From: Astropecten irregularis
Taxonomy: Eukaryota > Echinodermata > Asteroidea > Paxillosida > Astropectinidae
Length of the DNA: 64,000 nt
Assembly (NCBI GenBank): GCA_963971285.1
Contig: OZ020255.1
Location: 2,108,001 to 2,172,000, forward strand
Direction of reading: 5' to 3'
Positions 29,587-38,956 of the stretch are shown piece after piece. The notes below the pieces were generated by a model that saw nothing but the letters and a program-made list of their open reading frames with translations, was not told the origin of the DNA and did no database searches. Position numbers and translations under genes: made by a program. The stretch's first letter is position 1, and each line of letters opens with the position of its first letter.

Positions 29587-32282
29587 CCATCATCATCATC
29601 ATCATGGATTTACTTCGCGAACGAAGAACTATGAAGTTTGCCCACGACTCTGGCCCTTACATGCCCTCTCATGGCTCACAAGACCAATACGAGCACGGCA
29701 GACCCGGCTGCAGTGACGACAGGAGAATGCCTGTCCAGGGTCTGGAGGCTTGGCCGCTCTGTCTTTCCTCCTTAGTCTCCTTTCAGCTAGTTGTGTTTTG
29801 CGGGTCTCCTCGAAGGATGAGACGGCCTTGCTGACAGCGTGACGCCACTTCACTCGATCTGCTGCTAGGGATGTCCACTCCTTCGGGTCAAAGCCGCAGG
29901 CTTTGAGGGACTTCTTGAGGCAGTCTTTGTAGCGCTTCTTTGGGGCGCCCCTGTCCCGGTGACCGCTTGAAAGTTCGCCAAACACGATGATCTTTGGAAG
30001 GCGGTGGTCTTCCATCCTGGCGACGTGTCCAGCCCAGCGCAACTGGCACTTCAGTAGTGTGGCTTCAATGCTGGTGGCTCCAGCCTGCTCTAGGACCTCA
30101 GTGTTCGTGACATGGTCAGTCCAATGGATCTTGAGAATGGTACGCAGGCATCGCTGGTGGAAACGCTCCAAGAGACGGGTGTGACTGCTGTAGGGCACCC
30201 AGGCTTCAGAGCCGTACAGGAGGGTGGTAAGCACAACTGACTTGTACACACTGATCTTGGTGTCGGTCTTGAGGTGTTTGTTGTTCCACACCCGCTTGTA
30301 GAGTCTTCCGAAGGCGCTGTTTGCTTTTGCCAGCCTGTTGTCGACCTCCTTGTTTATACAAACATCAGCAGAAATGGTGCAGCCAAGATAAGTGAACTGC
30401 TCCACCGATTTCAGATCTGTGTTGCCGATGGTGATGTGGGGGGCGCTGTAGGCTTCACGGGGAGCAGGCTGATGGAGAACCTCAGTCTTCTTCAGACTCA
30501 CCTCCAGCCCGAAGAGCTTGGAAGCTTGAGCGAAGCAAGACGTGATGCGCTGGAGGGCTCTCTCCGAGTGGGCAACAAGAGCAGCGTCGTCGGCAAACAG
30601 CAGGTCCAGGATCAGCTGTTCGAATGTCTTAGTGTGGGACTGCAGGCGTCTGAGGTTGAAGAGGTTGCCGTCCAGGCGATACCTGATGTAGACACCGTCC
30701 TCATCATCAAAGTCTTCAGTGGCTTCCTTGAGCATCGAGCTGAAGAAGATGCTGAAGAGGGTCGGGGCCAGGACGCAGCCCTGCTTCACGCCATTCTTGA
30801 TGGAGAAGGGTTCCGACAGATCGCCATTGACTCTAATCCGTCCACGCTGATCCTCATGCAGCTGCGTCACCATAACCAGGAACTTGGGAGGACATCCAAG
30901 CCGCTCCAGTATCACCCACAAGCCTGTCCTACTCACAGTGTCAAATGCTTTAGTAAGGTCAATGAAGGTAGCGTAGAGACCCTTGTTCTGTTCACGGCAC
31001 TTTTCCTGCAGTTGCCTGAGGACAAATACCATGTCGGTTGTGCCCCTGTTTGTACGAAAGCCGCACTGGCTCTCTGGGAGGTGGTCTTCGGCAATCGTTG
31101 GAATGAGTCTGTTCAGGAGTACACGTGCAAGGATCTTGCCTGCGATGGAGAGTAGGGTGATCCCCCTGTAATTTGAGCAGTCGGACTTCACTCCCTTGTT
31201 TTTGTACAGAGTAATGATGACTGCGTCGCGGAGGTCTTGAGGTAACTTGCCTTGCTTCCAGCAGCACAGGAAGAGCTCGTGGAGTTTCAAATGCAATGCA
31301 GGTCCTCCATTTTTCCAGATCTCAGGGGGAATACTGTCCACGCCTGCTGCCTTTCCACTCTTCAGCTGTTGGATGGCTTTAGTGGTCTCCACGAGGGTGG
31401 GGGGCTCGTCCAGCTCCTTTCTCACTGGTTTCTGGGGAATGCGGTTGATCGCAACATCCTGGACCTGGCGGTTGGTACTGAAGAGAGCCTGGAAGTGCTC
31501 TGACCAGCGGTTGAGGATGCCGGCCCTGTCGGTGAGGAGGGACTGACCGTCAGAGCTGCGCAGGGGACTTTGGACCTGGTGGCTGGGTCCGTACACCGCC
31601 TTGAGGGCCTCGTAGAAGCCTCTGTAGTCGCCAAGGTCGGCACGCATCTTGATAGATTTTGCCAAGTCGGACCACCAGTCGTTCTGCATCTCCCGGAGCT
31701 TGCGCTGTAGGCTGCTACATGCGCGGCGGAATGCTGCTTTTTTCTCTGGGCATGACGGTCGAGCTAGGTGAGCTTGGTGTAAAGACCGCTTTCTTGCGAG
31801 GAGCTCCTGGATATGGGCGTCATTTTCATCAAACCAGTCCTTGTTCTTCTTTTTTACAAAACCCAGGACCTCTTCAGATGTCTGTAGGATGGCAGACTTA
31901 AGCTGTTCCCAGAGTGCGACCGGAGAGGGTTCAGAGCTGTTGACAGGACTGTTGAGACGTGATTGAAGGCTGGACTGAAACTTTTCCCTCCTTACAGGGT
32001 CTGCCAGCCAGCCAGTCTGGAACTTCCGCCTGCTGGGTCCATCCTTCTTCCTTGCCTTGGGCTTGAAGCGTAGCTGGAGTGTGCAACGGACCAGGCGATG
32101 GTCCGTCTGACACTCGGCGCTCGGCATCACTCTCGTGTGGAGGACGTCGGCTCGGTCCCGCTCAAGGAGGTGCCAGTGTTTTGATCGTGGGTGCATCCAG
32201 GTGTTTTTCCGGCTGTTTTGTTGTTGGAAGATGGTGTTAGTGATGACGAACTGCTGCTCAGTACAGAACTCTAGTAGCAAGC
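29587..32282 (-). mobile_element. RTE-like LINE, 5'-truncated, nested in the DIRS element
   Basis: The element is on the minus strand. Its 3' end is a short ATG-repeat tail (CCATCATCATCATCATCATGG on the plus strand is split as CCATCATC...CATGG at 29587-29607). Its 5' end at 32282 falls within the endonuclease gene, the usual result of incomplete target-primed reverse transcription. It is flanked by the 12-base ACTCTCTGTACT duplication. The microsatellite tail and the protein type fit the RTE group. Confidence 0.9.
29629..32280 (-). CDS. RTE-like endonuclease (partial)-reverse transcriptase
   Basis: 883 residues open without interruption; the apparent start is only where truncation left an ATG. 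The first 65 residues are the end of the apurinic-endonuclease domain (ITNTIFQQ, TWMHPRSKHWHL, CQTDHRLVRC with the DH catalytic pair at 60-61). A linker with WFDENDAHIQELL follows, then RT: GKAAGVDSIPPEIWK, KGVKSDCSNYRGITLLSIAG, CGFRTNRGTTD, FIDLTKAFDTVSR (440-451), GVKQGCVLAP, LLFADDAALVA (FADD 562-565). The thumb and C-terminal part include LLYGSEAWV, LRTILKIHWTDHVTN and QLRWAGHVARM. The last 35 residues carry a CRHC...H.....C zinc-finger-like motif. It would be inactive for new insertion because the endonuclease is incomplete, but RT is intact. Clade RTE is inferred from motif wording. Confidence 0.9.
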   Translation of the reverse strand: MLLEFCTEQQFVITNTIFQQQNSRKNTWMHPRSKHWHLLERDRADVLHTRVMPSAECQTDHRLVRCTLQLRFKPKARKKDGPSRRKFQTGWLADPVRREKFQSSLQSRLNSPVNSSEPSPVALWEQLKSAILQTSEEVLGFVKKKNKDWFDENDAHIQELLARKRSLHQAHLARPSCPEKKAAFRRACSSLQRKLREMQNDWWSDLAKSIKMRADLGDYRGFYEALKAVYGPSHQVQSPLRSSDGQSLLTDRAGILNRWSEHFQALFSTNRQVQDVAINRIPQKPVRKELDEPPTLVETTKAIQQLKSGKAAGVDSIPPEIWKNGGPALHLKLHELFLCCWKQGKLPQDLRDAVIITLYKNKGVKSDCSNYRGITLLSIAGKILARVLLNRLIPTIAEDHLPESQCGFRTNRGTTDMVFVLRQLQEKCREQNKGLYATFIDLTKAFDTVSRTGLWVILERLGCPPKFLVMVTQLHEDQRGRIRVNGDLSEPFSIKNGVKQGCVLAPTLFSIFFSSMLKEATEDFDDEDGVYIRYRLDGNLFNLRRLQSHTKTFEQLILDLLFADDAALVAHSERALQRITSCFAQASKLFGLEVSLKKTEVLHQPAPREAYSAPHITIGNTDLKSVEQFTYLGCTISADVCINKEVDNRLAKANSAFGRLYKRVWNNKHLKTDTKISVYKSVVLTTLLYGSEAWVPYSSHTRLLERFHQRCLRTILKIHWTDHVTNTEVLEQAGATSIEATLLKCQLRWAGHVARMEDHRLPKIIVFGELSSGHRDRGAPKKRYKDCLKKSLKACGFDPKEWTSLAADRVKWRHAVSKAVSSFEETRKTQLAERRLRRKDRAAKPPDPGQAFSCRHCSRVCRARIGLVSHERACKGQSRGQTS

Positions 32283-32294
32283 ACTCTCTGTACT
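32283..32294. repeat. Target-site duplication, right copy
   Basis: ACTCTCTGTACT, exact match to 29575-29586. Confidence 0.88.
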
Positions 32295-32387
32295 ACCTCA
32301 GTAAGATATACACAGTTCAGTTTGCATTTGGTGTATATACTGTGTTGAATTTATTTCGTTGGCTGATTTCACTGGCCGACTTTGAAG

Positions 32388-32500
32388 TCTCACGTGTTCC
32401 GAATGGAGGTAATTGGGAGGTAGAATTCACCAATTAAACGAGTGAAATGAAGTTTGATTGGGATTCTACTTACCTATTACCGAAATGAGGAGTCACGTGA
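32388..32500 (+). repeat. DIRS internal complementary region (circle-junction copy)
   Basis: Its first part (32388-32427, ending GGAGGTAGAATT) is the reverse complement of the element's left end (24930-24969). Its second part (32424-32500, starting AATTCACCAATTAAACGAG) is the reverse complement of the right end (about 32688-32763). The two parts share one AATT. It is thus an antisense copy of the joined ends, as in the DIRS-1 model where this region templates closure of the circular intermediate. Confidence 0.9.
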
Positions 32501-32586
32501 CTCCCTCCCGAGATTTCATTTAACATGTTGCTCCCACCCTTGTTTGTTTTGGTGGGGCCAGTGAAAATTTTGTTTTTCTTACTTTA

Positions 32587-32763
32587 AACACTGGCGAACA
32601 TACGCGGGTAGGGGTCTTATATACCAGGGACTTCCTATTATCTTGGCTTTGATTGCGTGGTATGCACCCTACCAGACAATACAATCTCACGTGACTCCTC
32701 ATTTCGGTAATAGGTCAGTAGAATCCCAATCAAACTTCATTTCACTCGTTTAATTGGTGAATT
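32587..32763 (-). repeat. DIRS right inverted terminal repeat with right-specific extension
   Basis: 32587-32695 is the inverted copy of 24961-25066. From about 32690 to 32763 a right-specific extension (CACGTGACTCCTCATTTCGG...TTTAATTGGTGAATT) replaces the left-specific end and is complementary to the second half of the internal complementary region. Confidence 0.92.
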
Positions 32764-33705
32764 TTGCATGCCCGTTTCTGGACGCGCTCAAGGTTGGCAT
32801 TTTGTTGTTTAGTAAGGCTCCCCGACCAAACTGGAGCAGCGTACTCAACAATCGGTCGAACAAATAATTGAAAAACAGTTACTAGATCCCTATTTGGCAT
32901 CTGCACATACTTTAATTTGCGAAGCATGAAGAGGCGGCTATTAGCACGTTTAACCATCTGGCTCACATGGGTGTGCCATTTAAGATCTGCTTGAATAAAT
33001 ACGCCAAGTAACTTCACTGTGCTGCATTGATGAATAGTGACATCATCTAACGCCAAGAGTGGAGGCTCGTGTCTTTGTTTTGCAAAACACACCTCCATAG
33101 ATGCGCACTTTTTTGTATTCAAGCGCATGTTATTGGTTTTTGACCATGTGTGAAGCTCAGACAAAACGTCTGGTAACTTAGATGGCACATTGCTTGGACG
33201 CGTTTCAACAATTGTCAAGTTATCTACATACTTAAATCTACGAATATTGTTGTTGTTATACATACTTAAAGCAGAGTTAATCACTGCTAAGAAGATAATC
33301 GGGCCCATCTTTGTGTCTTGTGGTACTCCAGCATGTACGGGGACCAATCAGAGAGTGTTCGACTGTACCGAACGGCTTGCTCTCTATTTGACAAAAAGTC
33401 AATGGTCCACGATACATAGCTTGAGGGGATTCCAATGTTGATCAAATGATTAATTGCAATAGAGTGATCTATGTGATCAAATGCTTTAGAAAAATCTTTT
33501 ATCATGACAGAGGCAGCTTGTTTAGAGCGGTCAGCATTACTATAAAGAGTATGCAAGATGTCAATTAAGCAAAGTGTTGTTGATGAATTCTTAAGGTTAC
33601 CAAATTGAGCCTTGTCCAGGTTGGGCATCATAGCTGCAAGAATATGCTGTGCTATAAAATGCTCAGCCACTTTAGAAAAGTGATCAGTCAATGCAATTGG
33701 TCAAT
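32764..33705 (-). pseudogene. RT part of the LINE split by the DIRS insertion
   Basis: Minus strand, two frames. Upstream part (33705 to about 33340): PIALTDHFSKVAEHF, AQFGNLKNSSTTLCLIDILH, ASVMIKDFSKAFDHIDH (RT palm A), GIPSSYVSWTIDFLSNR. After a frame change: VPVHAGVPQDTKMGPIIFL, FKYVDNLTIVE in place of the usual Y.DD, NNMRLNTKKC, STVKLLGVFIQADLKW, and ANLERVQKRACK running into the DIRS right end. The catalytic YVDN and the frameshift mean it was inactive or decayed. The frame resumes at 24929 on the far side of the DIRS element. The LINE lacks its 5' half beyond about 33705. Confidence 0.85.
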
Positions 33706-33960
33706 TTTCCAGTCAATTTTTCTTTGTTCACTTTTCAATGAAAAAAATATCCTGTTAAATTTAATTAATTTTCTGTGTTTTTAAATAATGCATTTTCTCA
33801 CAACCCTATTTTTAACAGGGCTCTTAAGTTAAGGATCACACTTTTTTTAAACTTGAGGTTGCGCCCCAATTTCCTATCAGAAAATGTGACATTTTATAAT
33901 AGGAATTGGATCATGTATGTGGCACCGTTGTTAAGTCTAATAGGCCCTAGTGCACCTATC

Positions 33961-34202
33961 GGAAAGAATTCCACTGATTACCATAATTTGTGCACAACTC
34001 TATAGAACCAACAGAGGGCGTTTTGAGCAAACTGGCTTTGTACAGTTTGTAGGCAAAAGCACCCTGTAAAACTCACTTTTCATATATTCTACGCAAGTTT
34101 TGCACACCTGAGATTGAGGTTTATCATAATTTGTATCCAATAAGTTAACTCTTGGAGGATATAATCCTTTTTCCGTAAAGGTGATCAGTGGAATTCTTTG
34201 CC
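33961..34202. mobile_element. MITE family C, uninterrupted copy
   Basis: It starts GGAAAGAATTCCACTGATTA and ends GGTGATCAGTGGAATTCTTT. Length is 242 bases. Two further copies, each interrupted by another element, are at 44102-44884 (same orientation) and 44964-45425 (inverted). Confidence 0.88.
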
Positions 34203-34424
34203 ATTTGCATTTGCACATTTCCGAGCATCCGAATGCTTCCGAAAACGTTGCTTCCGAAGACCTGCCGAAGATGACGTTCGTTGTGACGTCACAGGTCATT
34301 TAAATAAAGAAATAAAATTCACTTTTTGGCTCAGATATATACTGTTTCGTATGTTTTTCAGCGTTTCCAACCCTCTTGAAACAATTCTAAGGCGTTCCAT
34401 GCGATACAATGTCAAAATTGGCTA

Positions 34425-34624
34425 NNNNNNNNNNNNNNNNNNNNNNNNNNNNNNNNNNNNNNNNNNNNNNNNNNNNNNNNNNNNNNNNNNNNNNNNNNNN
34501 NNNNNNNNNNNNNNNNNNNNNNNNNNNNNNNNNNNNNNNNNNNNNNNNNNNNNNNNNNNNNNNNNNNNNNNNNNNNNNNNNNNNNNNNNNNNNNNNNNNN
34601 NNNNNNNNNNNNNNNNNNNNNNNN
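34425..34624. other. Assembly gap (200 N)
   Basis: Exactly 200 consecutive N. Reading frames that cross it are meaningless. Confidence 1.
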
Positions 34625-35712
34625 AGAGACAAGTTTTGACGGTATTAAGGATTTCATTTTACCTTGTCTATCGACGTTAACATTTCAGAGGTATTTTATC
34701 ATGAGACTGGTATAAGTAGTTTTTTAGACACAAGCCCACAGAATACTGACGATTCAAAACAGTATACGCCACAAGATGAGGCAATGCGTTGGCAATCACG
34801 ATGCACGACCTTGTGGATCAAATGACCCGTTTGGAAGGTCGACTTATTCTGTGCATTGTGATTGTCAACACGTCATTAGCAAACTCTTGGTGCGATATTT
34901 AGATTCGCCCGTATTAGCCAATCTTTGTTTCGTTGTTCATGTCAAATGTTTATTGTATTGACAAGGAGTTTAATTTTGCTGTCTACCAAAAGGTCATTGT
35001 TTATACAATTCATTACAATGACAATTCTTTCTCTGTACTTGCTTTTTTCGTGAGATTTTTTTGAATCTGTTTGATAAACAAAAGTGGAAGTAAAATGCAA
35101 AACTCATGACACGAATGTCATACACTGTAGGGCAACAAAGGATATAGGCTAATATCCCGAAAGTCCATAAATTATCAGAGCTAAACTAAATCAAATAAAA
35201 GGAGTAAATACCAATGTATCAGTGTAATGAACTTACGCTTCAACATCCATCATGTCCCTCTTCACATCTTCACGTTCACGTCAACATCTTCAAAATGAGA
35301 CAGCTGCACCGTAATTATAATAATAACAACAATATACTGATTTATGCATCATCGTTATATCAATGTTGGTGAATGTATTTCTCTCTTTTTTCTTCTTCGA
35401 CCTTAAATCTCGACGTGTTGCATAACATGTTTGAGTGAAGGGTGAGTTACCATCACCCACCCAATACACTATCCTTAACTACACTGTACCTAGAAGATTA
35501 CAACTCCTGCCTGTTTTATAATAATTATAGGGCCTTTACAAAATGAGGCTTGACGCTAAGCTTGAGGTTATTCTATTTGAGGTTGATGTGTCCTAAATCA
35601 AATGACTGGCTTGTGACACGGCAAAGCTGGACCTTTCTTCTGCCTCATCATGTGACCCAATCCTTTCCTTTCGTTTTGTGGTCTTCAGAGCCCCAGGAAT
35701 AGTCTCAAGCCT
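34625..35712. other. Non-coding stretch
   Basis: No gene was recognised. ATAGGGCCTTTACAAAATGAGG at about 35528 resembles the end of the MITEs at 40199 and 56161 and may be a truncated relative. Confidence 0.4.
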
Positions 35713-35860
35713 GGGCCGATTTCACTAACGCTTTGCGATCATCGTAAAGCCCAAATCCATCATTAAACGGAAAATTGCTACACAAAGTAGCGATCGATTG
35801 TCTGTTTAGCGATGGATTTGGGCTTTACGATGATCGCAAAGCGTTAGTGAAATCGGCTCC
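35713..35860. mobile_element. Near-perfect hairpin MITE
   Basis: The 49-base arms (35713-35761 and 35812-35860) start GGGCCGATTTCACTAACGCT and are reverse complements with about one mismatch, around a 50-base centre. The high arm identity implies recent movement or gene conversion. Confidence 0.92.
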
Positions 35861-36309
35861 AGGTTTAGTCTTGTTAAAGTTTTGCTCTATGTACCTGGAC
35901 ACTGCAAAACGACGCACGCAAACAATTGCAATAGCTGCGCACTTGCGCTAAAAATAGCACCGAACCTCAGACAAACATTGCAACGTGGCCATGCAAACGT
36001 GTGGTGAGTGGAAGTATGAGTGCGCGTCGCGCTTGGTGTGACGTCATTAGTGCGGAACGCTATTGCAATTGCATGGATGGGGTGTAATGTACCGCAACTG
36101 GTAATTTTGGAGGTCATTACATTCTAATTAGTACGGAAATTGGGTAGTTTTATGAGGGGAATAAATACATACATTTCATTCCTATCTTTTCAAAACATTT
36201 CAGTCAGAAATTATTTTTTTATGAAGATTTGACAGGCTCCAACCACAAAATGATACGAAAATTGCTCATACGTCTCCCTGTCAGTCTGTTTATTTACGAC
36301 TGTATTGTT

Positions 36310-36470
36310 GTTAACACTATATTATCCCATCCCGGCCCCGGCCCGCCAAAGGCCGCGGTCCCAACAGCCCCGACACGGTCACCCAATTCCTCGTATCTAT
36401 TGAACCACTGCTACACAGAGAGGAACAAAATAATATACAATAATAATAACAGTCGATATTCTGCAGGTTT
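36310..36470. repeat. Dispersed repeat family D, copy 1
   Basis: CCCATCCCGGCCCCGGCCCG, CCCAACAGCCCCGACACGGT, ATTCCTCGTAT and AATAATAATAACAGTCGATA recur in the same order at 38221-38378 with few differences. Read on the minus strand, the AT-repeat side would be a 5' part; neither copy encodes a recognisable protein. Confidence 0.88.
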
Positions 36471-36502
36471 TTATTTCATCTGTATGTTTGAAAAAACAAC
36501 AA

Positions 36503-36590
36503 AAACCCTAACCCTAACCCTAGGCATAGCCCTAACCTTAACACTAGCCCTAGCCCTAACCCTATAACCCTAGCCCTGACCCTATAGCGT
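36503..36590 (+). repeat. Interstitial telomere-like CCCTAA repeat
   Basis: ACCCTAACCCTAACCCTAGG leads into degenerate units (GCCCTAACCTTAACACTAGC and so on). The unit is the reverse complement of TTAGGG, the telomere repeat of most deuterostomes and many other animals. The array is short and degenerate, so it is interstitial. Confidence 0.85.
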
Positions 36591-37739
36591 GGTTTCGGAC
36601 CCAGTGCAAAATGCGGTTGTCACCATGACACATGGGCGCGTATTACATTACTTACAGTGTAAAATTAACACTGAATATCACGCGCAAGACGGCAAAGAAT
36701 GGTGGCGCAAGAGGGACATCGCACATCAGAAATATATTCGAACATAATGTTTGATACATCGTACATCACAAATTCAAAAATATCTGCGCAGTTTCATTAT
36801 AATGACGTATAACAATACATCGTACAACACAAATCTGCGCACTTTTTTATTTGTGTGTTTTTATAGTGACATGATTTTTTCTGAAAAATCTTTTCTTGCT
36901 TTAGTTTACGATAATTAGAAATCAATTGAAATGTAAAAAAGTTATTAAAAAAGCAGTCAACTGCTGCGAACAACGCAATAACGGTATACAGTGGATGTGA
37001 TTCACCCCACCCATAATGTCATGTGCCATGGCGGCCACAGAAATGCGTAAGGACTTATATCTACTTTAATAAAGCTATTCATTGTTCAAGTTGTGTATGG
37101 AATATACATGTACTTGACAAAACAAATGATATAAAGGAATCTTTACTACCCTTTGTTACTTACTCATATGTTTAGATTCAGTCAAGCCCTGTGTTCGTTT
37201 TCCATTAAAACGTATGATATCAATTTTAGTTTATATCTATATTCAACATTGTATTGCTGTGATCCCCACATACATTACAATGAAACCGAAACAAAAAAAT
37301 AAAAAATAGACAATCCGACGGGGAGACATACAGATAAAATAGATAAAATTAATTCATAAAAAGGAAAGATTATCTAGGTGTGCAGTATACGCCGTAACTT
37401 GAAAACTAGGAAATTTGACAGAGTTAAAAAAGAAAAAAATAATAAAATCATGGAGACAGGCTATTCAACTATTCCTCATGACATTTCAAACCAAAAAGAG
37501 CAAGAGTTAAGCAGACTGCCAGGTGTTCAGGGGCACGCGATTCACCGGGATTCTTTCACCTGGCTTACCGGCTCCCATAATAGTCCCTATAGGCTTACTG
37601 GCAAGCCGACTACTGCATATCCTCCCAAACATTGAGACCTTAGCCTGACATGCAAAGCTCTGAAGGACTAAGAGGTAGAAACAAGGCGGCCCCTGGACCA
37701 TCGCGGTGCCAGGGTCCGCACATGCCATGTTCCATTCAT

Positions 37740-37832
37740 TATCAGAGAGTCAGGATCGGAGAATCGAACCCAGACTGCCGGAAGTCTGAGCGGTGGTACC
37801 ATCGCTTATCCAACCGAGCCACGAAGCTTTGG
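37740..37832 (-). repeat. tRNA-like SINE head 1
   Basis: The minus strand shows CTTCGTGGCTCGGTTGGATA (A-box) and CAGTCTGGGTTCGATTCTCC (B-box). The sequence that follows on the minus strand, down to about 37520, has no coding signal and may be the SINE body. Confidence 0.65.
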
Positions 37833-37902
37833 TGAAATCGCAGCCCTTTCTAAAACTATGTATACCAGACAATTCTAAAACATTCAACAAAATTGCTGTC
37901 AT

Positions 37903-37975
37903 CACATGAGGGCTCGAACCCGGGACACCTAATTCGAAGTCCCATTCCCGAACCACTCGGCCATATGAAATGTAT
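37903..37975 (-). repeat. tRNA-like SINE head 2
   Basis: The minus strand reads CATATGGCCGAGTGGTTCGG (A-box of Ser/Leu type) and CCCGGGTTCGAGCCCTC (B-box). The presumed acceptor arms CATTTCAT and ATGTGATG can pair at seven of eight positions. It stands about 70 bases upstream (in minus orientation) of head 1. No long variable arm with a clear stem and no certain anticodon, so it is not called as a gene. Confidence 0.6.
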
Positions 37976-38220
37976 TGAAGGGGTAATGGAATCTAGCAGT
38001 GAAGTGATTGTCAATGCCCTATTCACCTAAATCACTCAAGCCTGAATAAAGACAGTCTCAATGCTCACACATAACCCGTAATACGACAAACGACATTCGG
38101 TATTAAATCTCACAAACTTTGATTAGGTGATTCCACAACATGGCATTTAAAGTGCAGCGACTTCAGGGCCTGAATTCATCCAAATAGCTCAAAGTGAAAC
38201 GAAACGAAATAGTATTAGGG

Positions 38221-38378
38221 AATTTACACTGTATTACCCCATCCCGGCCCCGGCCCGCCAAAAGCCGCGGTCCCAACAGCCCCGACACGGTCAGCCAATT
38301 CCTCGTATGCATTGAACCTCTGCTCCACAGAGAGGAACAAATATACAATAATAATAACAGTCGATATTCTGCAGGTTT
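38221..38378. repeat. Dispersed repeat family D, copy 2
   Basis: This is the second copy of the 36310-36470 repeat, in the same orientation. It is followed by a short run of TTCGAGGGAACGAAATT-type repeats (38393-38465), four imperfect units of the word GGGAACGAAAT. Confidence 0.88.
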
Positions 38379-38791
38379 TAAGGGAAATAATATTTCGAGG
38401 GAACGAAATTAGTTCGAGGGAACGAAATGATATTTCGGGGGAAAAAAAGATTTTGAGGAAACGAAATAATTCTAACTTTTTTGCTCATTCCCTTAATAGC
38501 GGCTCCGTAGAACACTTCCTAAAATGAAGACCTGTGCTTGAAAATAGCTCTAAAATACAGGTTGAATCAAAATTTACCAACGCATCCGTGAGGTTAGAAA
38601 GAATTAAATTTGAATAGGTGTGTCAATGAAATTCCTCCTCCCCAGTAGGATCCACCGGATCTGGTCCGGTTTGGATCCGGTTTGGATCCGGTTTGGATCC
38701 GGATCAGTGAGAAAGAAACATGCCGGTCCTTCGGCCTCGTTGAATATTTCAAACAAAAAGACAAAAAGATGCTCAATCCATATAGCCTTAC

Positions 38792-38858
38792 CTGCCATCG
38801 TAGATGCGACACAAGCGACGACGAGTAACACAAACAGGATGTTGCGAGTGCGAGCCAT
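38792..38858 (-). CDS. First exon (signal peptide) of a secreted-protein gene
   Basis: ATG at 38858, in the context GATCTACACCATGG, opens MARTRNILFVLLVVACVAST, a classic signal peptide (basic start, LFVLLVVACVA core, small residues for cleavage). The exon ends after 22 codons plus one base at GGCAG|GTAAGG. A phase-1 intron straight after the signal peptide is common in small secreted and cysteine-rich peptide genes. A TATA-like CTTATAAG lies about 60 bases upstream. The next exon should lie below 38790; none could be recognised, partly because repeats fill the interval. Mature product unknown. Confidence 0.72.
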
Positions 38859-38915
38859 GGTGTAGATCTGGTAGACTCGGTGAGACGAAGGTACCAAGTC
38901 AGACCAAACCGCGCC

Positions 38916-38923
38916 CTTATAAG
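38916..38923 (-). promoter_or_regulatory. TATA-like box of the signal-peptide gene
   Basis: The palindrome CTTATAAG stands 58 bases upstream of the ATG at 38858, leaving room for a start site near 38888 and a short 5' UTR of about 30 bases. Position relative to a good start codon and donor site supports it; no experimental evidence. Confidence 0.5.
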
Positions 38924-38956
38924 CATTATTCCGCAGTGACTCTAATCAATTGCGTG

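Larger units (their letters stand above)
24930..32763 (+). mobile_element. Near-complete DIRS-type tyrosine-recombinase retrotransposon with a LINE nested in it
   Basis: It has all parts of a DIRS element: left inverted terminal repeat (24930-25066), Gag-like ORF1, RT-RNaseH ORF2, tyrosine recombinase ORF3 overlapping ORF2, internal complementary region (32388-32500) and right inverted terminal repeat plus extension (32587-32763). Both ends carry AATT, shared with the target. Total span is 7834 bases; without the nested LINE (29587-32282) and its 12-base duplication it is about 5.1 kb, normal for DIRS. The insertion split a LINE frame without any longer target duplication, as expected for a recombinase rather than an integrase. 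ORF2 and ORF3 are open; ORF1 has stops in a local tandem repeat, so this copy is recent but probably not autonomous. Confidence 0.92.

Noticed and set aside
30274-31155. Long plus-strand frame of 293 residues
   Set aside because: It is the antisense shadow of the RTE-like reverse transcriptase.
34198-34680. Reading frames of 76-160 residues across the N run
   Set aside because: They are artefacts of translating the 200-N assembly gap.
36229-36567. 112-residue plus-strand frame
   Set aside because: It runs through repeat family D and the CCCTAA tract; its C-terminus is translated telomere-like repeat.
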